From: Carettochelys insculpta
Taxonomy: Eukaryota; Chordata; Testudines; Carettochelyidae
DNA: 64,000 nucleotides
Assembly (NCBI RefSeq): GCF_033958435.1
Contig: NC_134146.1
Span: 25,256,501 to 25,320,500 of the forward strand
Direction of reading: 5' to 3'
Shown: piece by piece, positions 35,913 through 46,689 of the stretch
Layout of the letters: every line of letters starts with the position of its first letter
Numbering within the stretch: the stretch's first letter is position 1
Translations under genes and position numbers: made by a program
Notes under the pieces: generated by a model
The model's input: the letters and a program-made list of their open reading frames with translations, nothing else
What the model was told of the DNA's origin: nothing
Database searches by the model: none

Positions 35913-38015
35913 TGTACTCCCCAGTACATAAGTTCTTTCTTCACATTCAGCTTCTCTCCTGAAAGTTCAAGCAACAGCCCTTCCTCCACATTCTCTACTT
36001 ATGGAACACTTCTTTTCTTTGTTTTTTAATTCAGTTCATGACCTTCAAACACATGCCTTCTCCATTTCCATATTTACCACTTCACCTTGTTGGGAACCAA
36101 ATGCTCTATACATTAATAAAGATCTTGCATCAGAGGTTATTCCCAGAATCCAAGCCATAGATACAGAAGAAGCAGCTCAAGAATTAGTCTCCAAAACCAG
36201 AATACTGTGAAATCCAGTGTTCCAATATCCAATGTCCAAGGCCACCCACCTGGCCAGCTAACCAACCAAACACTGATTTTGATCTTATTCCAGTTTAGCT
36301 TGAAAAATTATATTGATTCCATTACATGGTATTGCCAAACATGGAAAACCTAACCAATAAAAACTAGAAAGATGATACATTTGTGCCATTGTCATGAAAC
36401 TGACACAAAAATGAATTAGTTCTCCATAGAAATAAGCAGTAATATTGCAGGAACAGAAACTCTAAAAGAATGCTGACTGATAAGACAATGGAATGGGGAA
36501 AATGTCCCTTAAGATGTAACACAAATTAGTGCAATTAAAAGCTTTCTGCAAAGTACAGGATAGCTAATTAAGAAGAATGTTAGTTATATCAAAATATGCA
36601 GCTTAAATCAAACAGCATTAAAAACAAAGGTAAGCAGCAAGACAAAAGAAGTCAAGTGATGGAAAAGAACTTGAGCTATGCAGTTTCATACAGTGCCTGA
36701 TTTTAACACCTCACCAAGTGCCAAACATCATGGTCACAAAAAAATAAAAAAATAAAAATATCTCAACAACAACAACAAAAGAGCAGAACAGGAACACACA
36801 GTAGGAACTGCCATATGGGATCAGAGCAGCAGTCTGTCCACACCAACATCCTGTCATTGAATGAGACCTCAAGTATTTCACAGATGGGTATTGGGATCTC
36901 CACACGTTCATCATCTTCTTATGCCCTTATTTCACTTAGTTGACAATGAAGTTTGCATTTCTCATTTTTTTTTCTATTTGATGCAATTTAAATGGTTCTT
37001 ATTATATATAGCAAGGTCTGCCACAGGCTAGCCCTTTGATGGGAACTGCTCTCACTCTCACCTGCAACAGATCAGCTACCCTCACAACTGACCCTGCTGA
37101 ACTGAGGATTAGGTGGCCCAGTTCAATTATCAGACCCATTGGGAAAAAAGTTGGGTGATTTCCCAGAAGGGCTGGGAGACCTCAGCTGGGAGGAGAGTTA
37201 CTTGAGGCAGATTATCTTCTGTGGCAGTTTCTGATGGGAAAAGGCATCAGGAGAGGAGGAAGCTCCTGTGGTAGCACTGGGAAAAGGTCAATGCACAGGT
37301 GGATGGTCTAGAGATAGATTGAAAATAGGGCATCAGCCTGGAAAGAACCTGGCTTGTGGGAGGATAGCAGAAAAGAAGTCCAGAAGACTTGAAGTGGATC
37401 CAAACCTCCAGGAGAAAGTCTGGAGAGTCAGCAGTCTTTGAATAAATGGGGTAGAAGGATATCCCAAGAGGGGCAGGTGTTTTCATGTTCTGTGTACTTG
37501 ACAATGCTACCCAACAGAGCTTCAGGAACTCTTCAGGAACACAGGCCTTTTACAAAACCATTATGGGACTAAGGGGGAAAATGAGGCAGACCCATTGCTG
37601 TATTGCACCACAGTGGGCCATCATGGAGTGCAGGAAGATGTGCTGCTGCTGTAATATTTTTTAAACTTGCTGAAATCTTGTACTGGGACATCTGATAACA
37701 GTTAATCAACATGTTAACCATGTGTTGTGTTTAGAATAGATCCCTTGATGCTACTAAGAGAAGGTAAAAGCACCCACTTTATCTTTTCTGTTAGTCATTG
37801 TTTTGTACATCTTTTATGTAGCAACTGATTCACTTCTATGCAAAACAGTATTAATCTTTTCAATATAATAATTTTTATCACCCATTTCTAGACACCCTCT
37901 AGTTCAAACAGTTGAGATGTGAGGTCACTGTGAAGTCAGGCTTTCACATGAAGCCACTGATGCAAGGAGACTGACAAAATTACATAATATAATTGCGATA
38001 TTAGGAAATACAGTC
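35913..38015. other. A+T-rich spacer
   Basis: No gene is seen. It contains a local 'aaaaaataaaaaaataaaaat' and CAA-repeat run at about 36738-36780. Confidence 0.5.
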
Positions 38016-38019
38016 AACA

Positions 38020-39472
38020 GATTGGCATCAACTATTTTTGGAGCAGTTCTTCCGGCTTGCAGTCCGATCTAAAGTTGGTGGAGTGTAGGAAGACAATCTG
38101 CTCACAAAGAATTCTTGAAATTTCATTACTGTACTTTTGTTGAAACTGTTCGGCCACTGAATATAGATCTTCATCACTTAGTTGTCTAAACTCCCAAAGA
38201 AATCCAAAAAAGGTACAAATTTTTCACAGTGACTCAAATCAATGTGTACGACCAGATATGATGGAGTCCATAATAATTTAAAAAAAAGCCATTGATTAAA
38301 CAGTGTCTTTTTGCATCAGATTGAGATGTTAGGCTATATCTGGTGGAAAACTCAGATGAAACGTCAATAACCTGTACTACTGATTTGGACTCAAAAAGAC
38401 TTGTGTCTCATTGATCACAAATCTTTTGAATATTTTTAGAATGTTGTTCAACATTATCCTTCTCAACATCCAATGTAGCATTGCATATTTCAATGACAAG
38501 ATGAGTTTCATGGATCATTTTCGTCAGCTTCATCCACATGGATGACATTAAAAGGCATTCATATTTGTACATCTATATCTGAATTTACTTAAGCCCAGTG
38601 CAAGCCTGCGCTGTGAGAGATCCAAGCTCACTTAAAGCCTTTTTCACAGACTCCGAATTTTGTGCAACTGGTTCAACACCATCAAGTCATGATGGCCATC
38701 TCGTTGTTCATATCCCATGAAGGGAAACAGAGAGATGCTACTTCAGAATTTCCCTCTTTCAAGGACTGCTACTGAAGAGGTTGTACAAATTGCTGGATTG
38801 TTCCACAGTACATGATTGCTTTGAAAACTGGAGAAAATATAGTTTGGATTTTGCTCAAGTAGGACTGTTTGTACTCCGTTGTAGTTCCCAGCCATAATGG
38901 ATCCATTGTCATTGTCTTGACCAATGCAGACTTAAAAATTTAATATGAAGCTTTCCAGAATTTATAATACACAAGGAGCAATTTCTTTTCCTTTTTTTTA
39001 ATGAAACTATTGAACAAAATCAATTGTTCTTCAGTTGAAATCTTTGAACTTCTGGCAATTTTAACATATCAAACAATCAAAGTCATCTGTTCTTTATGAA
39101 AACAGTCTGGAGATGCATCAATAATAATTTAAAAAGTATTTCACATTTCATATCTCTTCAAGAATTGTTCCTTGCACAAATGTCCTACACAGATCAATAA
39201 ACTTGTTCTGTATTCTGATAGGCAGTTAATGGACTTTGCATTTTTCCAATCTCTTCTAAATCACAAACATGCTTAACATAGCTTGATAAAAGTGGATCAT
39301 TCTTGATAAAAAGCCCAACTATACCAAGAAAGATTCTGTTGTAGGGTCACTGATATGTTGACTGGAAACAAACAAAGGCAATCCTTGTTCAGACAGAAAA
39401 AGAATGACATTCAATATGTGCTCAAGGAGTTTTTTCCAATTATTAGTTTCTATGCAAGAAGTCCAATATCAG
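38020..39472 (-). pseudogene. hAT (ZMYM1-like) transposase fossil
   Basis: Minus-strand translation gives a consistent but stop-ridden hAT protein. At about 39340-39465: NNWKKLLEHILNVILFLSEQ, then GLPLFVSSQHISDPTTESFL, then KNDPLLSSYVKHV. At about 39040-39125: IIIDASPDCFHKEQMTLIV, a stop, YVKIARSSKISTEEQ; this is the 'D-TPD-SHxEQ' block that carries the first catalytic Asp. A C-terminal part near 38040-38200 includes LSDEDLYSVAEQFQQKYSNE. Relatives include the TE-derived ZMYM1-like and hAT-5-type proteins. Multiple stops and frameshifts show it has been long dead. Its N-terminal side is cut off where a CR1 copy begins near 39473. Confidence 0.8.
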
Positions 39473-40716
39473 GTAAAGAACAAATTATGTCAAACCAATC
39501 TGACAGCTTTCTTTGATAGAATAATGAGCCTTGTGGATAAGGGAGAAGTGGTGGATGTGGTATACCTAGACTTTAGAAAGGTACTTGACATGGTCTCGCT
39601 TGATACTCATAAATAAACTAGGCAAATACAACTTAGATGGGGCTACTATAAGGTGGGCGAAAAACTGGCTGGATAACCATATTCAGAGAGTAGTTATTAA
39701 TGGTTCTCAATCCTGCTGGAAAGGTGTAACAAGTGGGGTTCCACAGAGGTCTGTTTTGAAACCAGTTCTGTTCAATATCTTCATCAGCGATTTAGATATT
39801 GGCATAGAAAGTACACTTATTAAGCTTGCAGATGATACCAAGCTAGGAGAGGCTGCAACTGCTTTGGAGGATAGGGTCAAAATTCAAAATGATCTGGACA
39901 AATTGGAGAAATGCTCTGAGGTAAACAGGATGACACTTAATAAAGACAAATGCAAAGGGCTCCACTTAGGAAGGAACAATCAGTTTCACACCTACAGAAT
40001 GGGAAGCTACTGCCTAGGAAAGAGTACGGCAGAAAGGGATCTAGGGGTTATAGTGGATCACAAGCTAAATACGAGTCAACAGTGTGATGCTCTTGCAAAA
40101 AAAGCAAACATGATTCTGGGATGCATTAACAGATGTGTGGTGAACAAGACATAAGAAGTCATTCTTCCACTTTACTCTGCACTGGTTAGGCCTCAGTTGG
40201 AGTATTGTGTCCAGTTCTGGGCACCACATTTTAAGAAGGATGTGGAGAAATTGGAAAGGGTCCAGAAAAGAGCAACAAGAACGATCAAAGGTCTAGAGAA
40301 CATGACCTACGAAAAAAGACTGAAAAAATTGGGCTTGTTTAGTTCGGAAAAAAGAAGATTGAGGGGGAACATGATAGCAGTTGTTAGTTATCTAAAAGGG
40401 TGTCATTAGGAGGAGGGAGAGAACTTGTTCTTCTTGGCCTCTGAGCATAGAACAAGAAGCAATGGGCTTAAACTGCAGCAAGGGAGGTTTAGGTTGGACA
40501 TTAGGAAAAAGTTCCTAACTGTTAGGGTGGTCAGACAGTGGAATAAATTGCCTAGGGAGGTTGTGGAATCTCCATTTCTGGAGATATTTAAGAACAGGTT
40601 AGATAAATGTCTATCAGGAATGGTCTAGACAGTACTTGAGCCTGCCATGAGGGCAGGGGGCTGGTCTTGATGACCTCTCAAGGTCCCTTCCAGTCCTAGT
40701 ATTCTATGATTCTATG
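39473..40716 (+). mobile_element. CR1 LINE 3' half, second subfamily
   Basis: The plus-strand reverse transcriptase is split over frames 39404-39616, 39585-40154, 40197-40409 and 40425-40628. Blocks include [31 protein letters not shown], a catalytic box reading LADDTKL (FADD in active copies), [46 protein letters not shown] and FRLDIRKKFLTVRVVRQWNK. The 3' UTR ends in two ATTCTATG octamers at about 40698-40714, the classic CR1 tail, unlike the TTCTTATG-type tail of the 3660-8060 element. The 5' truncation is at about 39473. Stops, such as that after VVNKT, break the frame. Confidence 0.9.
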
Positions 40717-40734
40717 ATACACTGATCTTCCTTC

Positions 40735-41245
40735 CTATGTCCTTATCTCCAAATACCATTGTTTTTGTTTTACTGATGTTCATAATCAGTCCATACCGCT
40801 TCCCTTCCTCGTTTAGCACTTTCACCATTCTTGCTAGCTTCTCCTCATATTACTCAATAACTATATCATCTGCGAATCTCAAGTTGTTAATTCTTATCCC
40901 GTTCACTGATATCCCTTCTTTCTCTTCCCTGATCTTCTCTATTGCTCCCTCTTGATGTGTCATGAAGATACGCAGTGATATTGGATCTCCTTGTCTCGTA
41001 CCTCTACTCATTCTAAACTAACTTCCCAATCTCTGCACATTCTCACCACTGCCTCTGCGTTGTCACTGATATCCTTCAACAACCATATCAGTTTGCTATT
41101 CCACTCTGTACGATTCCAACACCGCTCAAGTCACTTTCTCATTTATACTGTCAAATGCCTTCTGAAAATCGATGAAGCAAGTATAGATGTTCTTGTTCTT
41201 TTGTCGAGCTTTCTCCGCTGTCAATCTCATAACGTAGAATCATTA
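40735..41245 (-). pseudogene. RTE-like LINE reverse transcriptase fragment
   Basis: The minus strand reads, in order, KNIYTCFIDFQKAFDSI (RT block with the first Asp) and, after frameshifts, RGTRQGDPISLRIFMTH. Then come INNLRFADDIVIE with the catalytic FADD box and YGLIMNISKTKTMVFG. Several stops are present. The block pattern (NNLRFADD, followed by LMN--KTK) is that of RTE-clade and related non-LTR elements, unlike CR1. The fragment begins immediately after the CR1 tail, so CR1 probably landed at or next to it. Confidence 0.75.
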
Positions 41246-41723
41246 ATCACAGAAGCTACTCCAGTTTACACACAGATGAAAACTTGGATGACCGAAAAAA
41301 TTGGCAAAAGCCCAAGTTCCCAAAATGATTTAAATCATTTTTTGCTGATATATATATAGCTTCTTTTGTTGTCTTTGTTATAGCTGCAAGGTGGATGATA
41401 AATGGAAATAAATTGGTAGAAAAAGAGTCAAAATTTGAGGTCTCTGTCTCCTGAGGCCTGGGCGAAATGGTCCTCCTGGCCCCACCTCTGATAGGGCATG
41501 ACAGACAAGGAGAGATAAGATTGTCCATGACCACTGCTGGCTCTGCACTGTTCACATTTTTCATATGAAGTGTTAATGTGATTTGCTTCACAGTGATTAA
41601 TGGTGACATGAAAAATCTGTTGCCACTTTGCTCTGTGGCTGTTGCTTCCCATTTGCTGGGGTCAAACTTGAAAGCATATTATGGAGACAACAGAGCCTTT
41701 AAATCATTTAGCCTGGCCACCAT
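41246..41723. other. Spacer
   Basis: Minus-strand small frames (41256-41652) show no domain. Nothing else was recognised. Confidence 0.45.
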
Positions 41724-42406
41724 GGCTACATCTACACGCGAAGCCAACATCGAAATAGGCTATTTCGATGAATAACGTCTACATGTCCTCCAGGGCTGGC
41801 AACGTCGATGTTCAACTTCGACGTTGCGCGGCACCACATCGAAATAGGCGCTGCGAGGGAACGTCTACACGCCAAAGTAGCACACATCGAAATAAGGGTG
41901 CCAGGCACAGCTGCAGACAGGGTCACAGGGCGGACTCAACAGCAAGCCACTCCCTTAAAGGGCCCCTCCCAGACACACTTGCACTAAACAACACAAGATA
42001 CACAGAGCCGACAACTGGTTGCAGACCCTGTGCCTGCAGCATGGATCCCCAGCTGCCGCAGCAGCAGCCAGAAGCCCTGGGCTAAGGGCTGCTGCCCACG
42101 GTGACCATAAAGCCCCGCAGGGGCTGGAGAGAGAGCATCTCTCAACCCCCCAGCTGATGGCCGCCATGGAGGACCCGGCAATTTCGACGTTGCGGGACGC
42201 GGATCGTCTACACGGTCCCTACTTCAACGTTGAACGTCAAAGTAGGGCGCTATTCCGATCCCCTCATGAGGTTAGCGACTTCGACGTCTCGCTGCCTAAC
42301 ATCGAAGTTAACTTCGAAATAGCGCCCGACGCGTGTAGCCGCGACGGGCGCTATTTCGAAGTTAGTGCCGCTACTTCGAAGTAGCATGCACGTGTAGACA
42401 CAGCTC
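41724..42406. mobile_element. CpG-rich foldback DNA transposon, about 683 bp
   Basis: The left end GGCTACATCTACACGCGAAG pairs with the reverse complement of the right end, AGCTGTGTCTACACGTGCAT. Both terminal zones are full of TTCGA/TCGAAAT words ('catcgaaataggc', 'ttcgaagttagtgccg') that also pair. The centre (about 41950-42170) holds a GC-rich segment with the start of a short frame (MDPQLPQQQPEALG) that stops at once. This could be the remnant of the first exon or leader of a parent element. The unusually high CpG content compared with neighbours suggests a young copy. PIF/Harbinger is inferred from the end sequence. Confidence 0.7.
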
Positions 42407-42892
42407 ATAAGAACAGGTGCCTCGCTTAGCTGACCACAAATCTGGCCATGGGTACTCTTCAGTCAGCCATATAAATGAGATGCCCAGATCAGCACAGCTG
42501 AGCTTTTATGAACGTATTTTGAAAGCTAGATATCCAAGAGCAGTTAAGGCTGTTGATACTGGAAATCTTGTTCTACCTTTGATTCCACATATAGACTGAA
42601 GACAGTACATATGGAACTATCGCTTTTCCTACAGTGGCAGCATGTGTTCATATCTCACAATCACATGGAAGTATTGTAAGTTTGATTGCCAGATAGACAT
42701 TAGCGAATTGCTTATTTTAACTCCCCCTTGCTCCAGAGGCAGCCTGACAATATTCCAAATGCAGAGCTGGCCTTGGCTATGTGATGGGTAATTTTGATCA
42801 GCTGTGCATTCTGTGACCACACACATGCTAGGGGCAAAACTTGTCCAAGGAGTTGAGGAGTTCTGTTGATCTTGACAACTGGATAGACCTCT
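42407..42892. other. Spacer
   Basis: Nothing was recognised. Confidence 0.5.
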
Positions 42893-43015
42893 ATCAGACA
42901 GGTAGCCGTGTTAGTCTGTATCTGCAAAAAACAAGAAGTCTTGTGGCAACTTATAGAGTAGCAGAATTTTTGGAGTGTAAGTTTCATGGGCAAAGACCCA
43001 CTTCGTCAGATGGAT
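42893..43015 (+). repeat. Single-arm Penelope-derived repeat
   Basis: It contains GGTAGCCGTGTTAGTCTG, 'gtcttgtggcaac', 'cagaatttttggagtg' and 'gggcaaagacccacttcgtc', which is the arm sequence order of the hairpins at 1.9, 19.3 and 44.6 kb. Here it occurs once, without the inverted partner. Confidence 0.75.
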
Positions 43016-44580
43016 AGGCCTGAGCATTTCCCAGCAGAAGTTGGTACAATACTTCCATTTTCTTTGTCTGACTGTGATTTGACTGCACGAGCAAAGTGAT
43101 CACTTACATAGCAAACATCAGTTGAGCAACCAGTTCACATTCATCAGCAAATAGAAGACCCTGACTCCACCACTTTTGCATTAGCATGGAAGCACTGCAG
43201 AATAAATAACTGCCCCATTCGTGTGCAATTGGATATTCTCTCCCAAACTTATGAAATGCCCACTAGTCTCACCAGAGATCACCAGAGGGGATGGGGAAGA
43301 GAAGCCCAAACCACTCTGTACCTGTCTGGAGAGGGACCCTGCACCACACTTCAGTCAGCCAGATGTGATCCAGGCCCCTGAGGGCCACTGGAGGGAAAGC
43401 CGCAACTCAATGCCTCTGCCTCCTTCCCCCACTCTCAGAAATATGCAGGCACAGCAATAGGGCCAGCCCCACTCCCAGCTACCCTGACATGAGAGGAGGA
43501 GGAGGAGGAAGAGTCGGGTGTGGGCTGGTCTTGAGGGAGGAGCTATTGATCCAGCTGGTGCAGGGCGGAGTCAGTGAAGTCAGTGGCGGCAGCATCCAGA
43601 GCCGCAGAGGAACCCTTGAAGAGTCACATGCAGCTCCAAAACCACACGTTGCCAACCCCTGCTTTAGGCAAAATGAATTATGAGACATATGATTTTAAAG
43701 TTATAATCAACTGACTATATATTCTACTTCTGTGCATATCTCTCTCCTGTATGTGAAGTTAAAAATATGGAGTGTAAACCCATTTATTAATCTACAATTG
43801 TGAATGAGAGCCATTAGTCATACTTAAGGGATTAATGTCCCAGTGCTCAAGGCAACTGTCTGTAAATGGCTTTGTTTTTCCTGTGAGGCCAAACTGGGGT
43901 TAGTCCTACAGAGACAGGTGACCAGCCCACCTGATGCTGGAACCCATTTTGAGTTTAGCACTTTTTCATTCATGGTGAGAACTGTTTGAACTGACCACAA
44001 AGAATTCCTGCCATGGGCAAAAGGGATAGAAAGGTGAGAAACCAACCTATGGGGGAGTTGTCTGATACCAGGAGACAGCTGCTTCCCACATAAGATGCCT
44101 GCTACAAACATCTGTGACTGAACAGGAGGAAGGATTAGGCCCAAGTTTAGAGGCTGCTTAGCTTGTGAAAAACATCATTAGACTCACTATTAGGGTAAGA
44201 TTTTGCATGTAACAAGTTTCCAAGTGTGTTAGGTTTAATTGGCATGTTTTGTTTATTTTGGCTTCGTAGCTTACTTTGATCTATCAGTTTTCATTTGCAG
44301 TTGCTTAAATCCTACTTTTCAAACTTAATAAAAACACTTATTTATTACCAAATCCAGTGTAAATAATTGTTACAAGGACAGAGTTGGGAGCAGCCACTGT
44401 GCACATCTCTCTTTCACCGATTAAAAGGACGAATAAATCCCCTCCCCATGTAAAACTTACGTACAGAGCAAGGGGGATTTATTTGGGATTTTGGTTGCTT
44501 TGCAGGGCATGCTCCTGAATGCTGTCAAGGCCCTATAGCTAAGCAGAATGAAGTCCAGACAAGTAATATATATGTACACA
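43016..44580. other. Spacer with a small GGA-rich run
   Basis: A short GGA-type repeat lies near 43490-43510. The segment near 43620-43670 ('cagctccaaaaccacacg', 'ttgccaacccctgcttt') looks like one end of a hAT-like element whose other end I could not find. No gene. Confidence 0.4.
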
Positions 44581-45545
44581 AGTATCAGAGGGGTAGCCGT
44601 GTTAGTCTGGATCTGTAACAGCAACGAAGGGTCCTGTGGCACCTTATAGACTAACAGAAAAGTTTTGAGCATGAGCTTTCGTGAGCACAGACTCACTTCA
44701 TCAGATGCTGGTCTTGGAAATCTGCAGGGCCAGGTATAAATAAGCCAGAGCAAGGCTGGGGATAACAAGGTTAGCTCAGTAAGCAAGGGTGAGGCTTACT
44801 ACCAGCAGTTGATCTGGAGGTGTGAACACCAAGGGAGGGGAAGCTGCTATACACCATACCACAGTCACTCTAACTCAGGGACCCATCCATGCAACAAACC
44901 TCATTGCCAGCTCTGCCCACATATCTACACCAGCAACACTGTTACAGGACCTAACGAGATCAGCCACACCATCGTGGGTTCATTCAGCTGCACATCTACC
45001 AATATAATTTATGCCACCATGTGCCAGCAATGCCCCTCTGCTATATACATTGGACAAACTGGACAGTCCCTACATAAAAGAGTAAACGTACACAAATCAG
45101 ATATTAGAAATGGCAATATACAAAAAAACATAGGAGAGCACTTCAATCTCCCAGGCCACACAGTAACAGACTTAAAAGTAGCTATCCTACAGCAAAAACA
45201 TTTCAGGACCAGACTGCAAAGAGAAATTGCTGAGCAACAATTCATCTGTAAAGTCGATGCCCTCAGCTCTGGCTTAAACAAAGACTGCAAATGGCTGGCT
45301 AAATACAAAAGCAGCTTCCCCTCCCTTGGTGTTCACACCTCCAAATCAACTGCTGGTAGTAAGCCTCACCCTTGCTGACTGAGCTAACCTTGTTACTCCC
45401 ACCCTTGCTCTGGCGTATTTATACCTGGCCCTGCAGATTTCCAAGACCAGCATCTGATGAAGTGAGTCTGTGCTCACGAAAGCTCATGATCAAAACTTTT
45501 CTGTTAGTCTATAAGGTGCCACAGGACCCTTCGTTGCTGTTATAT
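44581..45545 (+). mobile_element. Penelope-like element, truncated, with inverted arms
   Basis: A single terminal string AGTATCAGAGGGGTAGCCGT at 44581 is followed by a 232-bp arm (44616-44847). A near-identical arm follows in inverse orientation (45311-45542), with only a handful of mismatches by eye. Between and partly inside the arms lies an open frame for the GIY-YIG endonuclease of Penelope-like elements. No reverse transcriptase is present, so the copy is 5'-truncated and then joined to an inverted piece. Inverted or tandem partial dimers with Penelope 'pseudo-LTRs' are known for this class. The right arm overlaps the C-terminal codons of the frame. Confidence 0.85.
44809..45378 (+). pseudogene. 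Penelope-type GIY-YIG endonuclease domain fragment
   Basis: In Penelope-like elements this C-terminal domain nicks DNA for target-primed reverse transcription. The 189-codon open stretch shows a Cys/His-rich linker (THPCNKPHCQLCPH). A GIY-like strand IIYATMC-QQC and the YIG strand AIYIGQTGQSLHKRVNVH follow, with the conserved Arg and His, and then GEHFNLPGH with the expected Glu and TDLKVAILQ. The domain is complete and uninterrupted. Its first codon is TTG, not ATG, and upstream reverse transcriptase sequence is missing, so this is a fragment of a larger ORF and not an independent gene. The last ~20 codons lie in the inverted arm. Confidence 0.85.
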
Positions 45546-46107
45546 AGGTACACAGTCACACTTTTTCACACACTAATTTAATAGCATTGATTTCACACAT
45601 TTGAAAACTACTATGAACCAATTTAGCTGGGAGGAAGAATTTAATCAGAAAAGTATAAATGATAATTGGGAATCATTTGAGAAAACCATACCACATGCCC
45701 CAAAGCCACAATCCCAGCACTAAGGAAGAAGGCTGTGCTAGTCAGAAAATGAACCTGGTATAGATAGGAAATGAAAGCAGCTGTAAAAATAATAGGTTAC
45801 AAATTGAAGAAAGGGGAAGTTGATTGTAAGGAATATAAATCAGAAGGTAGGAATTGTAGAAAATTATAAAGGGAGTTCAAGGGATACAAGGAAACATCTA
45901 CAGCTAGCAGAATTAAGTAGAATAACACAAGGAACGAAAGGATTCCTGCCTCTTGCTGGTCAGCCAGTCCCAGACAGGTAACCAGCCCCCCTGCAGCTGG
46001 CCCCAGCTGGTTAGCACAATGTTCCAGTTATCTGAGTGCTGGGTGACCAATCTTTAACTGTAATAGCTGTGTTTTTCTAAACAATATGCTCTAGGAGTTC
46101 TATGGGG
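45546..46107. other. A+T-rich spacer
   Basis: Nothing was recognised. Confidence 0.5.
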
Positions 46108-46464
46108 ACGTTCTATGGCTTGTGATATACAGGTCAGGCTAGAGCAGGGGCATGCAATTATATTTACCTGTGCCCCCGGAGGTATTGGGCAATCACAGCT
46201 AATGACAGACGACTGTTCACAGCCAATGGAAACGATGGGAAATAGCACAGCCCAGGACATTGCTTTCCACAGTTCCCATTGGCTGCAAACAGCAATCCGC
46301 AGCTAGTGAGAGAGCTGTGATCCCTGATACCAGCATAGGCTCAGGTAAATATAGAGGTTGGGGCCCACCAGGGACTGGATCCAGCCCATAAGCTGGTATT
46401 TGCCCACACCTGGACTAGATGATCACAGTGGTCTCTTCTTTTGTGAGAAACTATGAATCTATCA
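46108..46464 (+). mobile_element. Old CR1-type LINE 3' end, split by a MITE
   Basis: 'ttctatggcttgtgatatac' and 'aggtcaggctagag' (to 46144) continue after the MITE as 'gactagatgatcacagtgg' and 'gtgagaaactatgaatctat' (46413-46464). Joined, these match the familiar end of an old sauropsid CR1/L3-like 3' UTR with a degenerate GAATCTAT tail. Confidence 0.65.
46145..46412. mobile_element. hAT-like MITE, 268 bp
   Basis: The left end is CAGGGGCATGCAATTATA. The right end, reverse-complemented, is CAGGTGTGGGCAAATA, a hAT-type inverted repeat. The flanking 8-mers ggctagag (46137-46144) and gactagat (46413-46420) agree at six of eight positions, as for a decayed hAT target duplication. It sits inside an older LINE tail. 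Confidence 0.75.
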
Positions 46465-46689
46465 AGCTACTGTGGGGGATGACTCTTGTTAGTTTTTATG
46501 GAGAACAGTATTAGCTTCCATAGTCTTTAGCAGCTTCTTTACTCGTCTGAAAGAAGCAGCCAACAAAATATGAATGAAATTCACAAATGGCGGCCTGAGA
46601 CTGGTTGTACACACCACTAAGGGGAAAAAATGACTACAAAGGGCAAGCACCGGAGCTACCCAACTGTCTTCAGGCTCCTGCAAGGTGTA

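Noticed and set aside
44581..45545. LTR retrotransposon or endogenous retrovirus
   Set aside because: The arms are inverted, not direct, and the coding part is a GIY-YIG domain; no gag, protease, integrase or envelope motif is seen here or elsewhere in the window.
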